A stretch of DNA of 64,000 nt from JBNNGK01 sp050268245 (GCF_050268245.1 NZ_JBNNGK010000007.1:124001-188000), one strand, 5' to 3'. Shown: positions 27,165-37,529, counted from the first letter of the stretch. A program made the numbers and translations. Notes: generated from the sequence alone by a model not told the origin.

Positions 27165-27920
27165 TTAGCTATGGCTTTTCTCAGGCACAACCTGACAGCG
27201 GTTATCCGCACAATTAAAGGTCAATTGCGGACGACCACCATAATCATTGATATACGTCAGTACCGGTGTTTTACCCAATGCGCTCGCGCTGACGGATAAA
27301 TTCGCCTGACTTTTGGGTGCAACCATTACTGGCTCAAAACCACTAGCGCCTTTACCGTCTTTTTTATTACTGGCGTCAACCAGCGTAATATAATAAGGCG
27401 TGGGGTTATTGACCTGATACTTATCCCCCTGTTTAATCAGGATGAGCTGTTCCTGCCAAGGTTGAGCGATCGCTCCAACCTCCTGCTGGAGTGCCTGCGG
27501 GCGATAAAACAGCTTTACCCGTGTTTGTAAAGCGAGTTGTAATGTATTTGGCTTATCGCTTTTAGGCGGTATCTCACGCAAGTTGAAATAAAACAGTGTT
27601 TCGCGATCTTGTGGCAGCTTTTTAGCTTCCGGCAACGCCTGAATTTTCACCTGGCTCGGTTGACCGGCTTCAATACGCTGAACGGGTGGCAATACCACCA
27701 ATGGGCTCGTGATTTTTTTACCACTCTCATCTTCCACCCATCCCTGAGCCAAATAAGGTAATTGCTTATTCTGGTTGCTCACATTCAAGCTCACAGAATT
27801 TTGGCCACCGTCGAAAACAACACGCGTTCTATCCAAGGAGATTGCAGCATTAACATGCGGTACTGATACCATGCTGGTTAATAGTGCAGTACAAACCAAC
27901 GGGCCAATATTTCGTTTCAT
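27165..27920 (-). CDS. Periplasmic fimbrial chaperone (PapD/MrpD-like)
   Basis: Periplasmic chaperone that caps pilins by donor-strand complementation. About 251 residues: signal peptide to VPHVNA, then ISLDRTRVVFDGGQNSVSL with the conserved N-terminal Arg, the FYFNLREIPP signature near residue 110-120, and RVKLFYRP at the subunit-binding edge. The C-terminal Ig domain has a Cys pair (FNCADNRCQ). Start ATG 27920, with GTG 27923 as alternative. Confidence 0.92.
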   Translation of the reverse strand: MKRNIGPLVCTALLTSMVSVPHVNAAISLDRTRVVFDGGQNSVSLNVSNQNKQLPYLAQGWVEDESGKKITSPLVVLPPVQRIEAGQPSQVKIQALPEAKKLPQDRETLFYFNLREIPPKSDKPNTLQLALQTRVKLFYRPQALQQEVGAIAQPWQEQLILIKQGDKYQVNNPTPYYITLVDASNKKDGKGASGFEPVMVAPKSQANLSVSASALGKTPVLTYINDYGGRPQLTFNCADNRCQVVPEKSHS

Positions 27921-27978
27921 CACATCTTACTCCAGTCAAATTATTATCAAATCGGCCATCGTCAGGCCATCAAATTTT

Positions 27979-30507
27979 TTATTTTTTACCCTGCTGATTT
28001 GCTAGCAAGCAAGGTAACAATAGATTGTTAAAGCTATTTTCAGGCAGTGGGTCGGGTAATGTAAAAGCACACTGCTGCTCCCCATTCCATTGAACTTGCA
28101 TACTTTCACCCGGATTAATTCCACTTAAATAAACGTTGCCGGCATCATTAACAATGCCCGTCTCCTGCTGGCGACTATTAGTCACCGTTGCACCAAAGGG
28201 TGGCGTACTGCCGTCAGCTAAGCGGATCACCGCCATCGCTTTTTCACCGGCAATCACATTAAAGCGGCGAAAACCAATCGCCCCCTCGGTTAAGGTAGCC
28301 TGTACCACGGAACCTAGCGCTTCCGCGTTATCCCCTAGGTTATTCAGATCGATACTAGCTGTATTGCGGTAGTAGCTGTTCACGTCCGTGACTATCACTT
28401 TGCCGAAGCGGTTACTGCTACTGGTACTACCGTAACCGCGCACCGGCACGCCTGCGATACCACCGGTATCCAACAGTAAACGCGTTCCCCCCATACTACC
28501 GCTTCGGTGTAATGCGCCGCCTTCAGCCGTCAGCGTCGCACCACCCTGAGCAGTCATGCCTACCGCCGTATACTGCCCTTGCTGATAACTCGCATTGGCG
28601 CTCAACTGCGCAATATCAGCCTGATGGTTAACATAAGCACTGACCGAAGAGCCGCTACGCCCGATACCTGCACTAAGCTGGTAGTTATTATGCTCATCAA
28701 TGCGATCGTAATAACTCAAATTATGGCTATTGCTCTTTTTGTTCACTGATGAGTTATAACTCAAGCTACCACTATTTCCCCAAGGAATTGATAGTGATAA
28801 ATAACCACCGTCATCTTTCACTCCGTTATAACTATTTCTATACGCTGACAGCGACAAACTTAAATTACGTAACGACGCCAAGTCAAAATAGCGCGATATC
28901 GTCAAGTTATAACGATCGTTTGTCGGTTTATCCCAATAAGTCTGGTGGGTATAACTTAGATAGCTGCTTAACCCCAGATCGCGAAACTGTTTATTAAAGC
29001 TGATGGTATACATTTCTTTGCTACCACCGACGCGATGACCATAATTACGCGCATCGAGATACTCACTCATATTCATAAAGTTTTTTTCTGAGAAACGATA
29101 ACCCGCAAAGGTAATATGACTATCGTATTCATCGAAACTCTTCGAATAGTTCACACGGTATGAGCCACCGCTCAACTTCCCTTCATTCGGTAGCTGCGCT
29201 CGCGCCTGAATCATATCGAAAGAGATCGCGCCAAACTGTAACAGGTCGCGTCCAATCCCTAGCGACAGCGCATTATACTGGCCACTGAAAATACCGCCGC
29301 CAAACAAAGACCAACCATTACTTACCCCCCAAGAAAACTCGCCGGTGCCAAATATCGGCCCTTGTGAACGATGCTGCCAGTCAGAGGGCCTACCGGCAGC
29401 CAGTTTATAACGCATGCTTCCCGGCCGGGTCAGATAAGGAATGCTGGCGGTATCCATCTGGAACTCCTGCACACTACCGTCTTTCTCTTCTACGCGGACA
29501 TCCAACTGGCCAGAAACTGAATCGTTGATATCCTGAATACGGAAAGGCCCTGCCGCGACCTGAGTTTCATACAACACCCGCCCTTGCTGGCTAATAATCA
29601 CTTTCGCGTTAGTTTTGGCGATTCCCACCACTTCAGGGGCATAGCCACGTAAATTTGGCGGAAGCATTGCATCATCTGAACGCAAGCTGGCACCGGTAAA
29701 ACGGAAACTGTCAAATACGTTTGAATCGAGATAACTCTCCCCGACGGTTAAGCGTGAACGTAAAGCAGGTATAGCGCGATAGGCGTAATAACGGCTCCAT
29801 TCCAATTTCTTATCTGAGCTATTGGTATTATTTCCACTCTGGTGCGTAAATCGCCCTTGCCAATCGGCACGCAAGCGCCAAGCACCCATGTTTACACCAA
29901 CCGTACCGTTTCCACTCACATCTTGGGTTTGCTGACCACTTTTCTGTTGTCGCGAGCTTTGCGCGCTAAGGCTATAATCCAGCAACAGCCCGGGAATACC
30001 GTTATCCCAACGTGAAGGAGGATCCCAGTCATCAGAGGTATACTCCAAGTACGCTTGAGGTATATTCAAATAAAGCGAAGCGCTAGACAAATCGCCACGG
30101 GCTTCCATCCCATCTAAGCTTTTCATGTCCAGGCAATGCCCTTCATGCCACCACTTCAGCTTCTTTACCATTTCCTCTTTTAAACCCAGTTTTTCCACCA
30201 TACTGGGGGACAGACAAGCCAAACTTTCTTTGTCATTATCATCAGGCGCATAGAACATAACTTGCTGCTCAGGCAATTCAGAGTTATTCAAACGAATAAT
30301 CATGTTATATGCACCCGGCATAATATATCCACGTCGAGAAAACTGACTAAGATCGATATTTTCCCTGTCACTCAAATCTAACATGTCAGTGTTAAATTCA
30401 ATGCGTTCCCTGGCTACAGAGTAATAAGGAAAACTGCTTATCGTAAAAGCAATAAGCACCCCTAGCGTATTCAAACGAAAGAGGGTTCCAGCAGAAGAAA
30501 GAGCCAT
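27979..30507 (-). CDS. Outer membrane fimbrial usher (PapC/MrpC-like)
   Basis: 842-residue outer-membrane assembly platform. After the signal sequence comes the usher N-terminal domain (IEFNTDMLDLSDRENIDLSQF), the 24-strand barrel with plug (SDDAMLPPNLRGYAPEVVGIA; GPFRIQDINDSVSGQLDVRV in part) and C-terminal domains with a terminal Cys pair (QQCAFTLPDP and LLPCLLANQQ). Conserved motifs and length agree with complete, functional ushers. Located between the PapH-like subunit and the chaperone, as in mrp and pap operons. Confidence 0.94.
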   Translation of the reverse strand: MALSSAGTLFRLNTLGVLIAFTISSFPYYSVARERIEFNTDMLDLSDRENIDLSQFSRRGYIMPGAYNMIIRLNNSELPEQQVMFYAPDDNDKESLACLSPSMVEKLGLKEEMVKKLKWWHEGHCLDMKSLDGMEARGDLSSASLYLNIPQAYLEYTSDDWDPPSRWDNGIPGLLLDYSLSAQSSRQQKSGQQTQDVSGNGTVGVNMGAWRLRADWQGRFTHQSGNNTNSSDKKLEWSRYYAYRAIPALRSRLTVGESYLDSNVFDSFRFTGASLRSDDAMLPPNLRGYAPEVVGIAKTNAKVIISQQGRVLYETQVAAGPFRIQDINDSVSGQLDVRVEEKDGSVQEFQMDTASIPYLTRPGSMRYKLAAGRPSDWQHRSQGPIFGTGEFSWGVSNGWSLFGGGIFSGQYNALSLGIGRDLLQFGAISFDMIQARAQLPNEGKLSGGSYRVNYSKSFDEYDSHITFAGYRFSEKNFMNMSEYLDARNYGHRVGGSKEMYTISFNKQFRDLGLSSYLSYTHQTYWDKPTNDRYNLTISRYFDLASLRNLSLSLSAYRNSYNGVKDDGGYLSLSIPWGNSGSLSYNSSVNKKSNSHNLSYYDRIDEHNNYQLSAGIGRSGSSVSAYVNHQADIAQLSANASYQQGQYTAVGMTAQGGATLTAEGGALHRSGSMGGTRLLLDTGGIAGVPVRGYGSTSSSNRFGKVIVTDVNSYYRNTASIDLNNLGDNAEALGSVVQATLTEGAIGFRRFNVIAGEKAMAVIRLADGSTPPFGATVTNSRQQETGIVNDAGNVYLSGINPGESMQVQWNGEQQCAFTLPDPLPENSFNNLLLPCLLANQQGKK

Positions 30508-30556
30508 ACCTGCAAACCTTTTACAATGTGAGTTATCGATTTTTTAAAATTGCCGA

Positions 30557-31114
30557 TTAGTAATAATCCAGTTTGAACTTAACCGTGGAAAAAAAATCCC
30601 CTGCCTGTATAGGCTGATTATTCCCGATTAATTCTATTGAATAATTAAGCAACATACTCCTTGTTGAAACCTCACTTTGTGGCATTGCGACACCCGGTCT
30701 AGCAACATTTCCTACATTATCCATAATCTTAATGGCAAAACCTTTGGCTTGACCTTGGATACGAAATCCATGTTGATCGGCATCCCCATCAAAAGTAACC
30801 CGAAAGTACCGCCAATCGGGAAGATTCGGCTTATGCCGCTCCAATACACAGTTAATTAGTTTTACGCTAAACGGTATTACTGTTCCCTGACCTTTGTTGA
30901 TCACTTGATTGATTGATGCATTCCCCATATCTATAGCTTGCTCCCGATCTCCAGCATCAATCGCACAGGCGCTATCAATAATGGCTCCTCCCATATGAAC
31001 CACACCCCAGCCAGCAATACTGGCTGTAGCAAAGGGACTGAGAGAAGACATTATTAATAGCAATAATGGCGCCACCCACAGTTTCAACTGATTCATCACG
31101 CTTTTTAAGCTCAT
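30557..31114 (-). CDS. Fimbrial anchor/terminator subunit (MrpB/PapH position)
   Basis: 185 residues with signal peptide (ending FATA) and pilin fold: GGAIIDSACAIDAGDREQAIDMG, second Cys in LINCVLERHKP, C-terminus VKFKLDYY. Its place between the major subunit and usher, plus moderate divergence from the other pilins, fits PapH-type subunits that end the rod and anchor it. Confidence 0.8.
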   Translation of the reverse strand: MSLKSVMNQLKLWVAPLLLLIMSSLSPFATASIAGWGVVHMGGAIIDSACAIDAGDREQAIDMGNASINQVINKGQGTVIPFSVKLINCVLERHKPNLPDWRYFRVTFDGDADQHGFRIQGQAKGFAIKIMDNVGNVARPGVAMPQSEVSTRSMLLNYSIELIGNNQPIQAGDFFSTVKFKLDYY

Positions 31115-31174
31115 CTTTTTTGAGAGAGCATGCGGGTATCACTACCCGCATGTATCTCTATCCAGTAACGACGA

Positions 31175-31696
31175 TTACTGATAAGACATGGTAAAGTCGG
31201 CAACGCTGGTGAACTCCCCTGGAGTAATCGCAGCAGAAGCACCGTCACCTTGCAGATAAGCACCAAAACGTAAAATAGTTTTACCTTCGAGCACTTTCTC
31301 AGGCTTGGTTTCTGTACCTAACTTAATTGGAGTACCTTTTGTATCAGTCAGCGCAATACTTGCCCCTTTAGCGGTACCGTTAATCGCTAGAAGACCTTCA
31401 CTGTTTTCTACGCCGGTGAACGTCAAGGTAACATTGCTTTTATCCTTTTCAATTTCACAGTTTTCCAATTGGATCTGGAATTCTTTCCGCGTAGAACGGC
31501 CACCGTCTTTCAGGGCAACTTTAGACACCTGACCCAAATCGACAGTCTGGTCAACACTTTCAGGGTTGATAGAGCAAGGCGCATCGATAATTGCACCTTT
31601 GAAATTTACCGTACCTTGACCTTGGTTTGCTGCGTGCGCAATAGAAGAAGCACCTAATACCAATACGGCAGCCGTCATAATTTTATTCAGTTTCAT
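31175..31696 (-). CDS. Major fimbrial subunit, MR/P (MrpA) type
   Basis: 173-residue major pilin. Signal peptide MKLNKIMTAAVLVLGASSIA followed by HA, mature start ANQGQGTVNFKGAIID, with disulfide Cys in APCSINPES and LENCEIEKD and C-terminal FTMSYQ. The pattern DAPCSI...VDLGQVS..ALKDGGRS closely follows Proteus MrpA and Serratia relatives. AAGGAA precedes the ATG. It is the first gene of the operon and has its own 700-base AT-rich upstream region. Confidence 0.92.
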   Translation of the reverse strand: MKLNKIMTAAVLVLGASSIAHAANQGQGTVNFKGAIIDAPCSINPESVDQTVDLGQVSKVALKDGGRSTRKEFQIQLENCEIEKDKSNVTLTFTGVENSEGLLAINGTAKGASIALTDTKGTPIKLGTETKPEKVLEGKTILRFGAYLQGDGASAAITPGEFTSVADFTMSYQ

Positions 31697-32765
31697 TGCA
31701 ATTCCTTATTTAATTTCATAGAAAAAATCATGCATTTATGTAACAAGTGAGCGCTCAATTTCAAAAACTTTATCGGAAACATCCTTATTCCTAAAAAAGG
31801 AATACTCCTAGCAATGAGGAAATAGGGAGTCTTATCTATGTTCACAACATGGTTTTCAGTGAATCACCTTAGTTTGGATTATCAGCATGAATATGCTGTC
31901 TAAATAATATAAATCCTCCTAAGGTCTTGTCCGTCGCGCTTAGCCTATTTTGCATATCTGCATGTGGTCATCATTGCCCGTAAGGCAGGCATACATCCCT
32001 GCAACGACAACGACGACAATATTAGTTTCATCGCAATAAATTAGCAAAATGTATCTTAATTTGGCCTATAAACAGTTTTTTATACTAACTAATAGATTAA
32101 AAACAACACCAAACAGAAATAAATAACCAAAATTAAATTGAAAGGGATTTTTTATCGACACCCATACAGAACACAGAAATAGTGGTAAAACACATTTTTA
32201 TCTAAACTGAGTAAAACACCTCTTAATGCATGGGTTTAATAAAAAATTTCAACACATTAAAATAGCGAACTGCCGCATAGCCTGAGCGTTTGTTCTGAAT
32301 TATTTATCTAACACCAAAATCGCAGCGCGCGAAAACAAGAAAAATCTCAACTAGGTTTTGGAGTGTAATGAAATTCGTAATACATAACTTGCTATAAAGC
32401 TGACAGTTTAAATTATATAAAGCTTGCAAAATGTCAGTGTTTTATTTTTCCGTATATAGAGAAGAAGATCTATCGGAAACCACAGCAGCCATGTAGGAAA
32501 GGATAAGAAAAACAGAACGCATGAAACGAATTCGAGCTCGAATATAATATATCCAGTGAAAATCATATCTTCACATAAACTAGCCAAGACTCTCTTTGCC
32601 TTGGTTATGTGCCAGAGGGGTATGATGATGGTTAACGCACTCCTCTGGTAGCTACGCCAACAGCGAAATAAATAGCGCAATCACAATACAGCGTAATGAA
32701 CCCATAGCGAACAACTCGTGCTACTCTGTTCGCCACACAAATTACGCCATCACTCAGGACTTACC
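31697..32765. other. AT-rich upstream region of the fimbrial operon
   Basis: About 1.07 kb with no gene I can support. It must hold the fimbrial promoter. I looked for a long inverted-repeat pair and a tyrosine recombinase of the mrpI/fimB type, as used for phase variation, and found neither; only short hairpins appear (ATTCC-TAAAAAA-GGAAT near 31787, CCAGAGG/CCTCTGG near 32609-32649). A 90-codon frame at 32408-32680 (minus) is hydrophobic but has no recognisable family. Confidence 0.4.
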
Positions 32766-33206
32766 ATGCAGAATCATTATCCTGCCCATTATCTCTTCGA
32801 TAATGAGAACGATTGTTGGAACATCGGTTTTCGCGACTTTCCGGAGTTTCAGGCAGCCTGTTATAAACGTGACGATGTAGAGCTCGAGGCGCAAGACGCA
32901 CTGTTGACCGCCATCGCCATTGAGATCGATGAAGGGCAAGCGGTGCCGCCGCCCTCATCCGCGATAGATGAAGAAATTAGCATACCACTCCCTTTATTAG
33001 TGCAACTCAAAATAGCACTGCACAATCACTTGCTGAGCCAGCAGATGCCAAAAGCGCTACTGGCACGCAAACTCGGTTTTAACGCCGGGCAAATGAACCG
33101 TCTACTCGATATTGCTTATGCATCAAAAATCGAGGCGTTAGAACAAGCCTTATTTCTACTTGGTTATGAAATTCACGCCACAGTGAATGTAATCGAACGC
33201 AGTTGA
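32766..33206 (+). CDS. HicB-like antitoxin/regulator without a HicA partner
   Basis: 146 residues from ATG 32766 (MQNHYPAHYLFDNENDCWNI). The N-terminal half is a HicB RNase-H-like fold (GFRDFPEFQAACYKRDDVELEAQDALLTA in parts), followed by PPPSS and a C-terminal helix-turn-helix (LLARKLGFNAGQMNRLLD, KIEALEQAL). This mirrors E. coli HicB. HicA toxin genes are about 60 codons and lie beside hicB; none is visible on either side, so this is an orphan antitoxin or a stand-alone repressor. Confidence 0.75.
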   Translation: MQNHYPAHYLFDNENDCWNIGFRDFPEFQAACYKRDDVELEAQDALLTAIAIEIDEGQAVPPPSSAIDEEISIPLPLLVQLKIALHNHLLSQQMPKALLARKLGFNAGQMNRLLDIAYASKIEALEQALFLLGYEIHATVNVIERS

Positions 33207-33640
33207 ACGATGTCACCACTTCAGCGCTAGCAGCAAGTAGAACTGGATAACACTGAAACAATAAAAACGCATAAAAAACAATGATAGGTGTATAAAAAAC
33301 AGCCTAAAAACGTGATCAAAAACACAGTATTGTATTCACATAAAGAATGGGAGTACATTAGCGCCGATCCTGTCGTGATACCTATTTTATCTCAAGGACG
33401 CAAATCACGACGACCGGGCACTTGAAAGCCTAACTCATTGTTATTAATCAACAAAAAGTGATGGTTACTGGTACTCAATAAGACTCAGCACAACAATCGG
33501 GATCATTGGCTTGCGAGGAGCTCCACCGGGGAGTTATCAGTGAAGTATTTTTTGATGGGCGTTTCATTCATGCTGATCGCATGGGTTGGGACTTTCATGC
33601 TGATGGTTGCCTAACGGCAACCTAATGACAAAATTAAATA
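33207..33640. other. Gap after the HicB-like gene, nothing recognised
   Basis: AT-rich, with many A-runs (33250-33330) and no supported gene, RNA or clear terminator. The repeat array begins right after it. Confidence 0.4.
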
Positions 33641-34620
33641 GTAGGAACGTGGCAGGCTGCGCCCAATTAATTGCTTGACCACCCATACTGAATACAGGCC
33701 GGGCATGCCCGGCCACTACGGATGCTGCAACACGGGATGTTGTTACTCGTAGGGGCGTGGCATGCCGCGCCCAATTAATAGCGTACCCCCATGCTGAATA
33801 CAGGCCGGGCATGCCCAGCCACTACGGATGCTGCAACACGGGATGTTGTTACTCGTAGGGGCGTGGCACGCCGCGCCCGGCTAATAGCGTACCCCCCATG
33901 CTGAATACAGGCCGGGCATGCCCGGCCACTACGGTTCCGCAAATTTTATAACGAAGAATCTCATTAAACCGTAGGGGCGTGGCACGCCGCGCCCGGTTAA
34001 TAGCGTACCCCCATGCTGAATACAGGCCGGGCATGCCCGGCCACTACGGTTCCGCAAATTTTATAACGAAGAATGTCATTAAACCGTAGGGGCGTGGCAT
34101 GCCGCGCCCGGTTAATAGCGTACCCCCATACTGAATACAGGCCGGGCATGCCCGGCCACTACGGATGCTGCAACACGGGATGTTGTTACTCGTAGGGGCG
34201 TGGCATGCCGCGCCCGATTAATAGCGTACCCCCATGCTGAAAACAGGCCGGGCGTGCCCGGCCACTACGGATCTGCGGAATTTTATAACGAAGAATGTCA
34301 TTAAGCCGTAGGGGCGTGGCACGCCGCGCCCGATTAATAGCGTACCACCCATGCTGAAAACAGGCCGGGCATGCCCGGTCACTACGGTTCCGCAGAATTT
34401 TATAACGAAGAATGTCATTAAACCGTAGGGGCGTGGCATGCCGCGCCCGGTTAATAGCGTACCCCCATGCTGAATACAGGCCGGGCGTGCCCGGCCACTA
34501 CGGTTCCGCGGAATTTTATAACGAAGAATGTCATTAAACCGTAGGGGCGTGGCACGCCGCGCCCAATTAATAGCGTACCCTCCATGCTGAAAACAGGCCG
34601 GGCGTGCCCGGCCACTACGG
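33641..34620. repeat. REP/REPIN-like array, family B, about nine doublets
   Basis: About nine inverted pairs. Each has GTAG plus GGCGTGGCATGCCGCGCC, a spacer of about 36 bases (AATAGCGTACCCCCATGCTGA), then GGCCGGGCATGCCCGGCC ending in CTAC. Units repeat roughly every 100-120 bases, separated by one of two linkers: a GATGCTGCAACACGGGATG type and a GAATTTTATAACGAAGAATG type. The first copy is degenerate. The array fills the gap between the converging HicB-like gene and alaC. Confidence 0.92.
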
Positions 34621-34657
34621 AGCTGCGGAATTAGCTACGGGGAATATCCGGCCACAA

Positions 34658-35893
34658 CTACTCTGCTGTTTTAGCCATCTTTGCCGCTGATGTCAGTAGA
34701 CCATCGGCGCGGAACATTGCTTTAATGCCGCGTACCGCCTGACGTATACGATCCTGATTTTCGATCAGCGCGAACCGCACGTGGTCATCTCCGTAATCGC
34801 CAAAGCCAATGCCGGGGGATACGCAAACTTTAGCCTCCGCCAGCAGACGTTTAGCGAATTCGAGTGAACCGAGATGTGCATAAGGCTCAGGAATTTTCGC
34901 CCACACATACATTGATGCTTTCGGGTTTTCCACCTTCCAGCCCGCTTCATGTAACCCTTTTACCAACACATTTCGGCGCTGCCGGTACTGTTCAGCAATA
35001 TCTTTAACGCACTGTTGATCGCCCTCCAGTGCCGCAATGGCCGCCACTTGTAATGGCGTAAAGGTGCCGTAATCATGGTAACTTTTGATACGTGCCAAGG
35101 CGCTAACTAATTCAGGATTGCCCACCATAAAACCAATGCGCCAACCTGCCATATTGTAACTTTTTGACAGAGTAAAGAATTCTACCGCGATGTCTTTAGC
35201 GCCGGGGACTTGCATGATCGATGGCGCTTTCCAGCCATCATAAACAATGTCGGCATAAGCCAAATCGTGGATCACCAGCACGTTATATTGCTTCGCCAGC
35301 GCCACAACCCGCTCAAAGAAATCGAGTTCGACACATTGCGCCGTCGGGTTAGACGGGAAGCCGAGGATCATCATTTTTGGCCGTGGAATGGTTTCACGGA
35401 TGGCGCGCTCCAGCTCACCAAAGAAGTCCCCACCTTCCACCAACGGTACCGAACGCACCTGCGCCCCAGCGATCACTGCCCCGTAGATATGGATTGGATA
35501 ACTTGGATTGGGCACCAGTACCGTATCGCCATGGTCGAGCGTTGCCAGCATCAGATGCGCTAACCCCTCTTTCGAACCGATGGTAACAATGGCCTCGCTT
35601 TCCGGGTCGATTTCAACGTTATAGCGCTCGCCATACCAACGCGATATGGCACGGCGCAGGCGCGGAATGCCACGAGAGGTAGAGTAGCCATGGGTATCAT
35701 CGCGCTGCGCCACGGTGCAGAGTTTCTCAACAATGTGCGGCGGCGTCGGGCCATCGGGATTACCCATGCTGAAATCGATAATATCCTCGCCGCGCCGGCG
35801 CGCAGCCATCTTTAATTCAGCGGTAATATTGAAAACATAAGGGGGAAGACGTTCGATACGCGTAAAGCGACGCGGACTGTGTTTATCAGCCAT
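34658..35893 (-). CDS. alaC: Alanine transaminase AlaC
   Basis: PLP-dependent class I aminotransferase making alanine from pyruvate with glutamate as donor. 411 residues, matching E. coli AlaC (YfdZ): PLP lysine K244 in TLSKSYNMAGWRIGF, N182 in FPSNPTAQ, D210 and Y213 in IHDLAYADIV, C-terminal carboxylate-binding Arg in DHVRFALI. AGGAA precedes the ATG. It is convergent with the repeat array and divergent from the YbiU-like gene. Confidence 0.95.
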   Translation of the reverse strand: MADKHSPRRFTRIERLPPYVFNITAELKMAARRRGEDIIDFSMGNPDGPTPPHIVEKLCTVAQRDDTHGYSTSRGIPRLRRAISRWYGERYNVEIDPESEAIVTIGSKEGLAHLMLATLDHGDTVLVPNPSYPIHIYGAVIAGAQVRSVPLVEGGDFFGELERAIRETIPRPKMMILGFPSNPTAQCVELDFFERVVALAKQYNVLVIHDLAYADIVYDGWKAPSIMQVPGAKDIAVEFFTLSKSYNMAGWRIGFMVGNPELVSALARIKSYHDYGTFTPLQVAAIAALEGDQQCVKDIAEQYRQRRNVLVKGLHEAGWKVENPKASMYVWAKIPEPYAHLGSLEFAKRLLAEAKVCVSPGIGFGDYGDDHVRFALIENQDRIRQAVRGIKAMFRADGLLTSAAKMAKTAE

Positions 35894-36183
35894 AAATTCC
35901 TCGAAAAGACGTTAGCGCCCGGACCGTCCGAGCGACGTAGGTCAGTTGTGACCTGTCCACGAACATATCGCACAGTCTCTGCGCTGTCGAGCGCCTATCA
36001 AAGATTTTTATTGGATGCTGATATTCGAAAAACGAAAAACAGGAAGTTACGAATGAAAGATATCTCTTTATTTACCTCGCTTAAAGCCAGATAATCATTA
36101 ACGCTAAAACAACAAAAACATAACGTCCTACCCTGTTCCCAACCCTATCTGTCGCCGTCATGGGCGGCATTAAGGAGCATATG

Positions 36184-37428
36184 ATGGCAACACTGGTGAT
36201 CGAAGATATTCCCACTGCGATTAAAACCGTAAAACAACAGCTGCGTCAGGCACTGCCCCATTACCGCGACGCCTTTCTGGCACTGGAGGAGAACATCCGC
36301 CAGCAGGTTGAGCAGATTCGTCATGAACTGGCTGAAGGCCATAATCCCGTACCGCAAATTGATGCAGAAGACATTCTGCAACAGCGCGTCAGCGAACAGC
36401 AGAAAGCGCGCATTAAACAGCGCGGAGCCTGCGCCATTCGCGGCGTATTCCCCCGTGCCCAAGCCGAAGGCTGGAACCGCGAGATCGGTGATTATCTCGA
36501 GCGCAATAACTTTGTCGAACGTCTAAAACACGCCGCTGAAGACAACTATTTTGGCAAACTGGCTGCCAGTAAACCGCAAATTTACGGTATCTATTGGTCG
36601 CTACCCCAAGTAGAAGCGCGTCAGGATCAACGTATGCATGCCGTGCAAGTGTTCCTCAACGGCTTGTGGGAAAGCGAAAGTCACGGCAAGCAACATTTTG
36701 ACCCACAGCGCGTTGCCACTTACGCCGATCGCACACGCCGCCGTCCCCCCAATTCATCCTCACTCGGCCTGTCACCCCACGTTGACAGCGGTACCATTGA
36801 ACGCTGGTTAGATGACAACTTCCGCTACGTTTACCGCCACGTGTTTTCCGGCAACTGGCAAGACTACGATCCGTTTGCCGCCGCTGGACGCACCGAAGTA
36901 CGTGAAATCGCCTCTCCGGCGGTGTGCTCGATGTTCCGCACCTTTCAAGGCTGGACGGCGTTGACCCCGCAGCGCACCCACGCCGGTACGCTAAATGTCG
37001 TGCCGATCGCTAACGCGATGGCTTACGTACTGCTGCGCGCACTGCAAGATGACGTAGCCGATGACGATTTGTGCGATGCCGCTCCCGGCCGCGCCCTGTC
37101 GATTTCGGAAAAATGGCATCCTCTTTTACTGCAAGGCCTTTCCCCAATTCCCGATCTGGAAGCGGGCGACTGCGTATTCTGGCACTGTGACGTGATTCAT
37201 GCGGTGGAAAACGAACATCACGGCGAGTTCGACAGCAACGTCATGTACATTGCCGCCGCGCCGGGCTGTGAGAAGAACGACGCCTATTTACAACGCCAAT
37301 TGCCCAGTTTTCTGGCAGGAAGAACGCCGCCAGACTTCGCCCCCGATGATTTCGAAGTGGATTTCGTCGACCGGGCTACACCAGCACAGTTAACGCCTTT
37401 GGGCAAAAGCCAACTCGGCTTTAAATAA
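36184..37428 (+). CDS. DUF1479 protein, YbiU-like
   Basis: 414 residues from ATG 36184, chosen for 6-base spacing from AAGGAG (the ATG at 36181 is closer). It matches E. coli YbiU throughout (KPQIYGIYWSLPQ, MFRTFQGWTAL, VPIANAMAYVLLR, GDCVFWHCDVIHAVE, VMYIAAAPGCEKN). DUF1479 proteins are predicted 2OG-Fe(II)-like cupins; here H and D of SPHVDSGTIERW and H of WHCDVIH are candidate metal ligands. The biological substrate is unknown. E. coli ybiU lies elsewhere on its chromosome. Confidence 0.88.
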   Translation: MATLVIEDIPTAIKTVKQQLRQALPHYRDAFLALEENIRQQVEQIRHELAEGHNPVPQIDAEDILQQRVSEQQKARIKQRGACAIRGVFPRAQAEGWNREIGDYLERNNFVERLKHAAEDNYFGKLAASKPQIYGIYWSLPQVEARQDQRMHAVQVFLNGLWESESHGKQHFDPQRVATYADRTRRRPPNSSSLGLSPHVDSGTIERWLDDNFRYVYRHVFSGNWQDYDPFAAAGRTEVREIASPAVCSMFRTFQGWTALTPQRTHAGTLNVVPIANAMAYVLLRALQDDVADDDLCDAAPGRALSISEKWHPLLLQGLSPIPDLEAGDCVFWHCDVIHAVENEHHGEFDSNVMYIAAAPGCEKNDAYLQRQLPSFLAGRTPPDFAPDDFEVDFVDRATPAQLTPLGKSQLGFK

Positions 37429-37440
37429 TTCCCCAATGCT

Positions 37441-37473
37441 CCCTGAGCCGCATCAAGCGGCTGCGGTTCAGGG
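37441..37473 (+). terminator. Hairpin downstream of the YbiU-like gene
   Basis: CCCTGAGCCGC and GCGGTTCAGGG form a long stem with one mismatch 13 bases past the stop. No T-run follows, so termination strength is uncertain; it also lies in the ypdA leader. Confidence 0.45.
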
Positions 37474-37529
37474 TATCCATTACGCTGTGATATACTTCCC
37501 TTATCTTTTGGCCGCATCGAGTATCCGTT

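Noticed and set aside
31697..32400. Invertible fimbrial promoter
   Set aside because: I could find no long inverted repeat pair and no recombinase gene; only short hairpins.
32408..32680. 90-codon hydrophobic minus-strand frame
   Set aside because: No recognisable family, weak start context and AT-rich surroundings; not supported as a gene.
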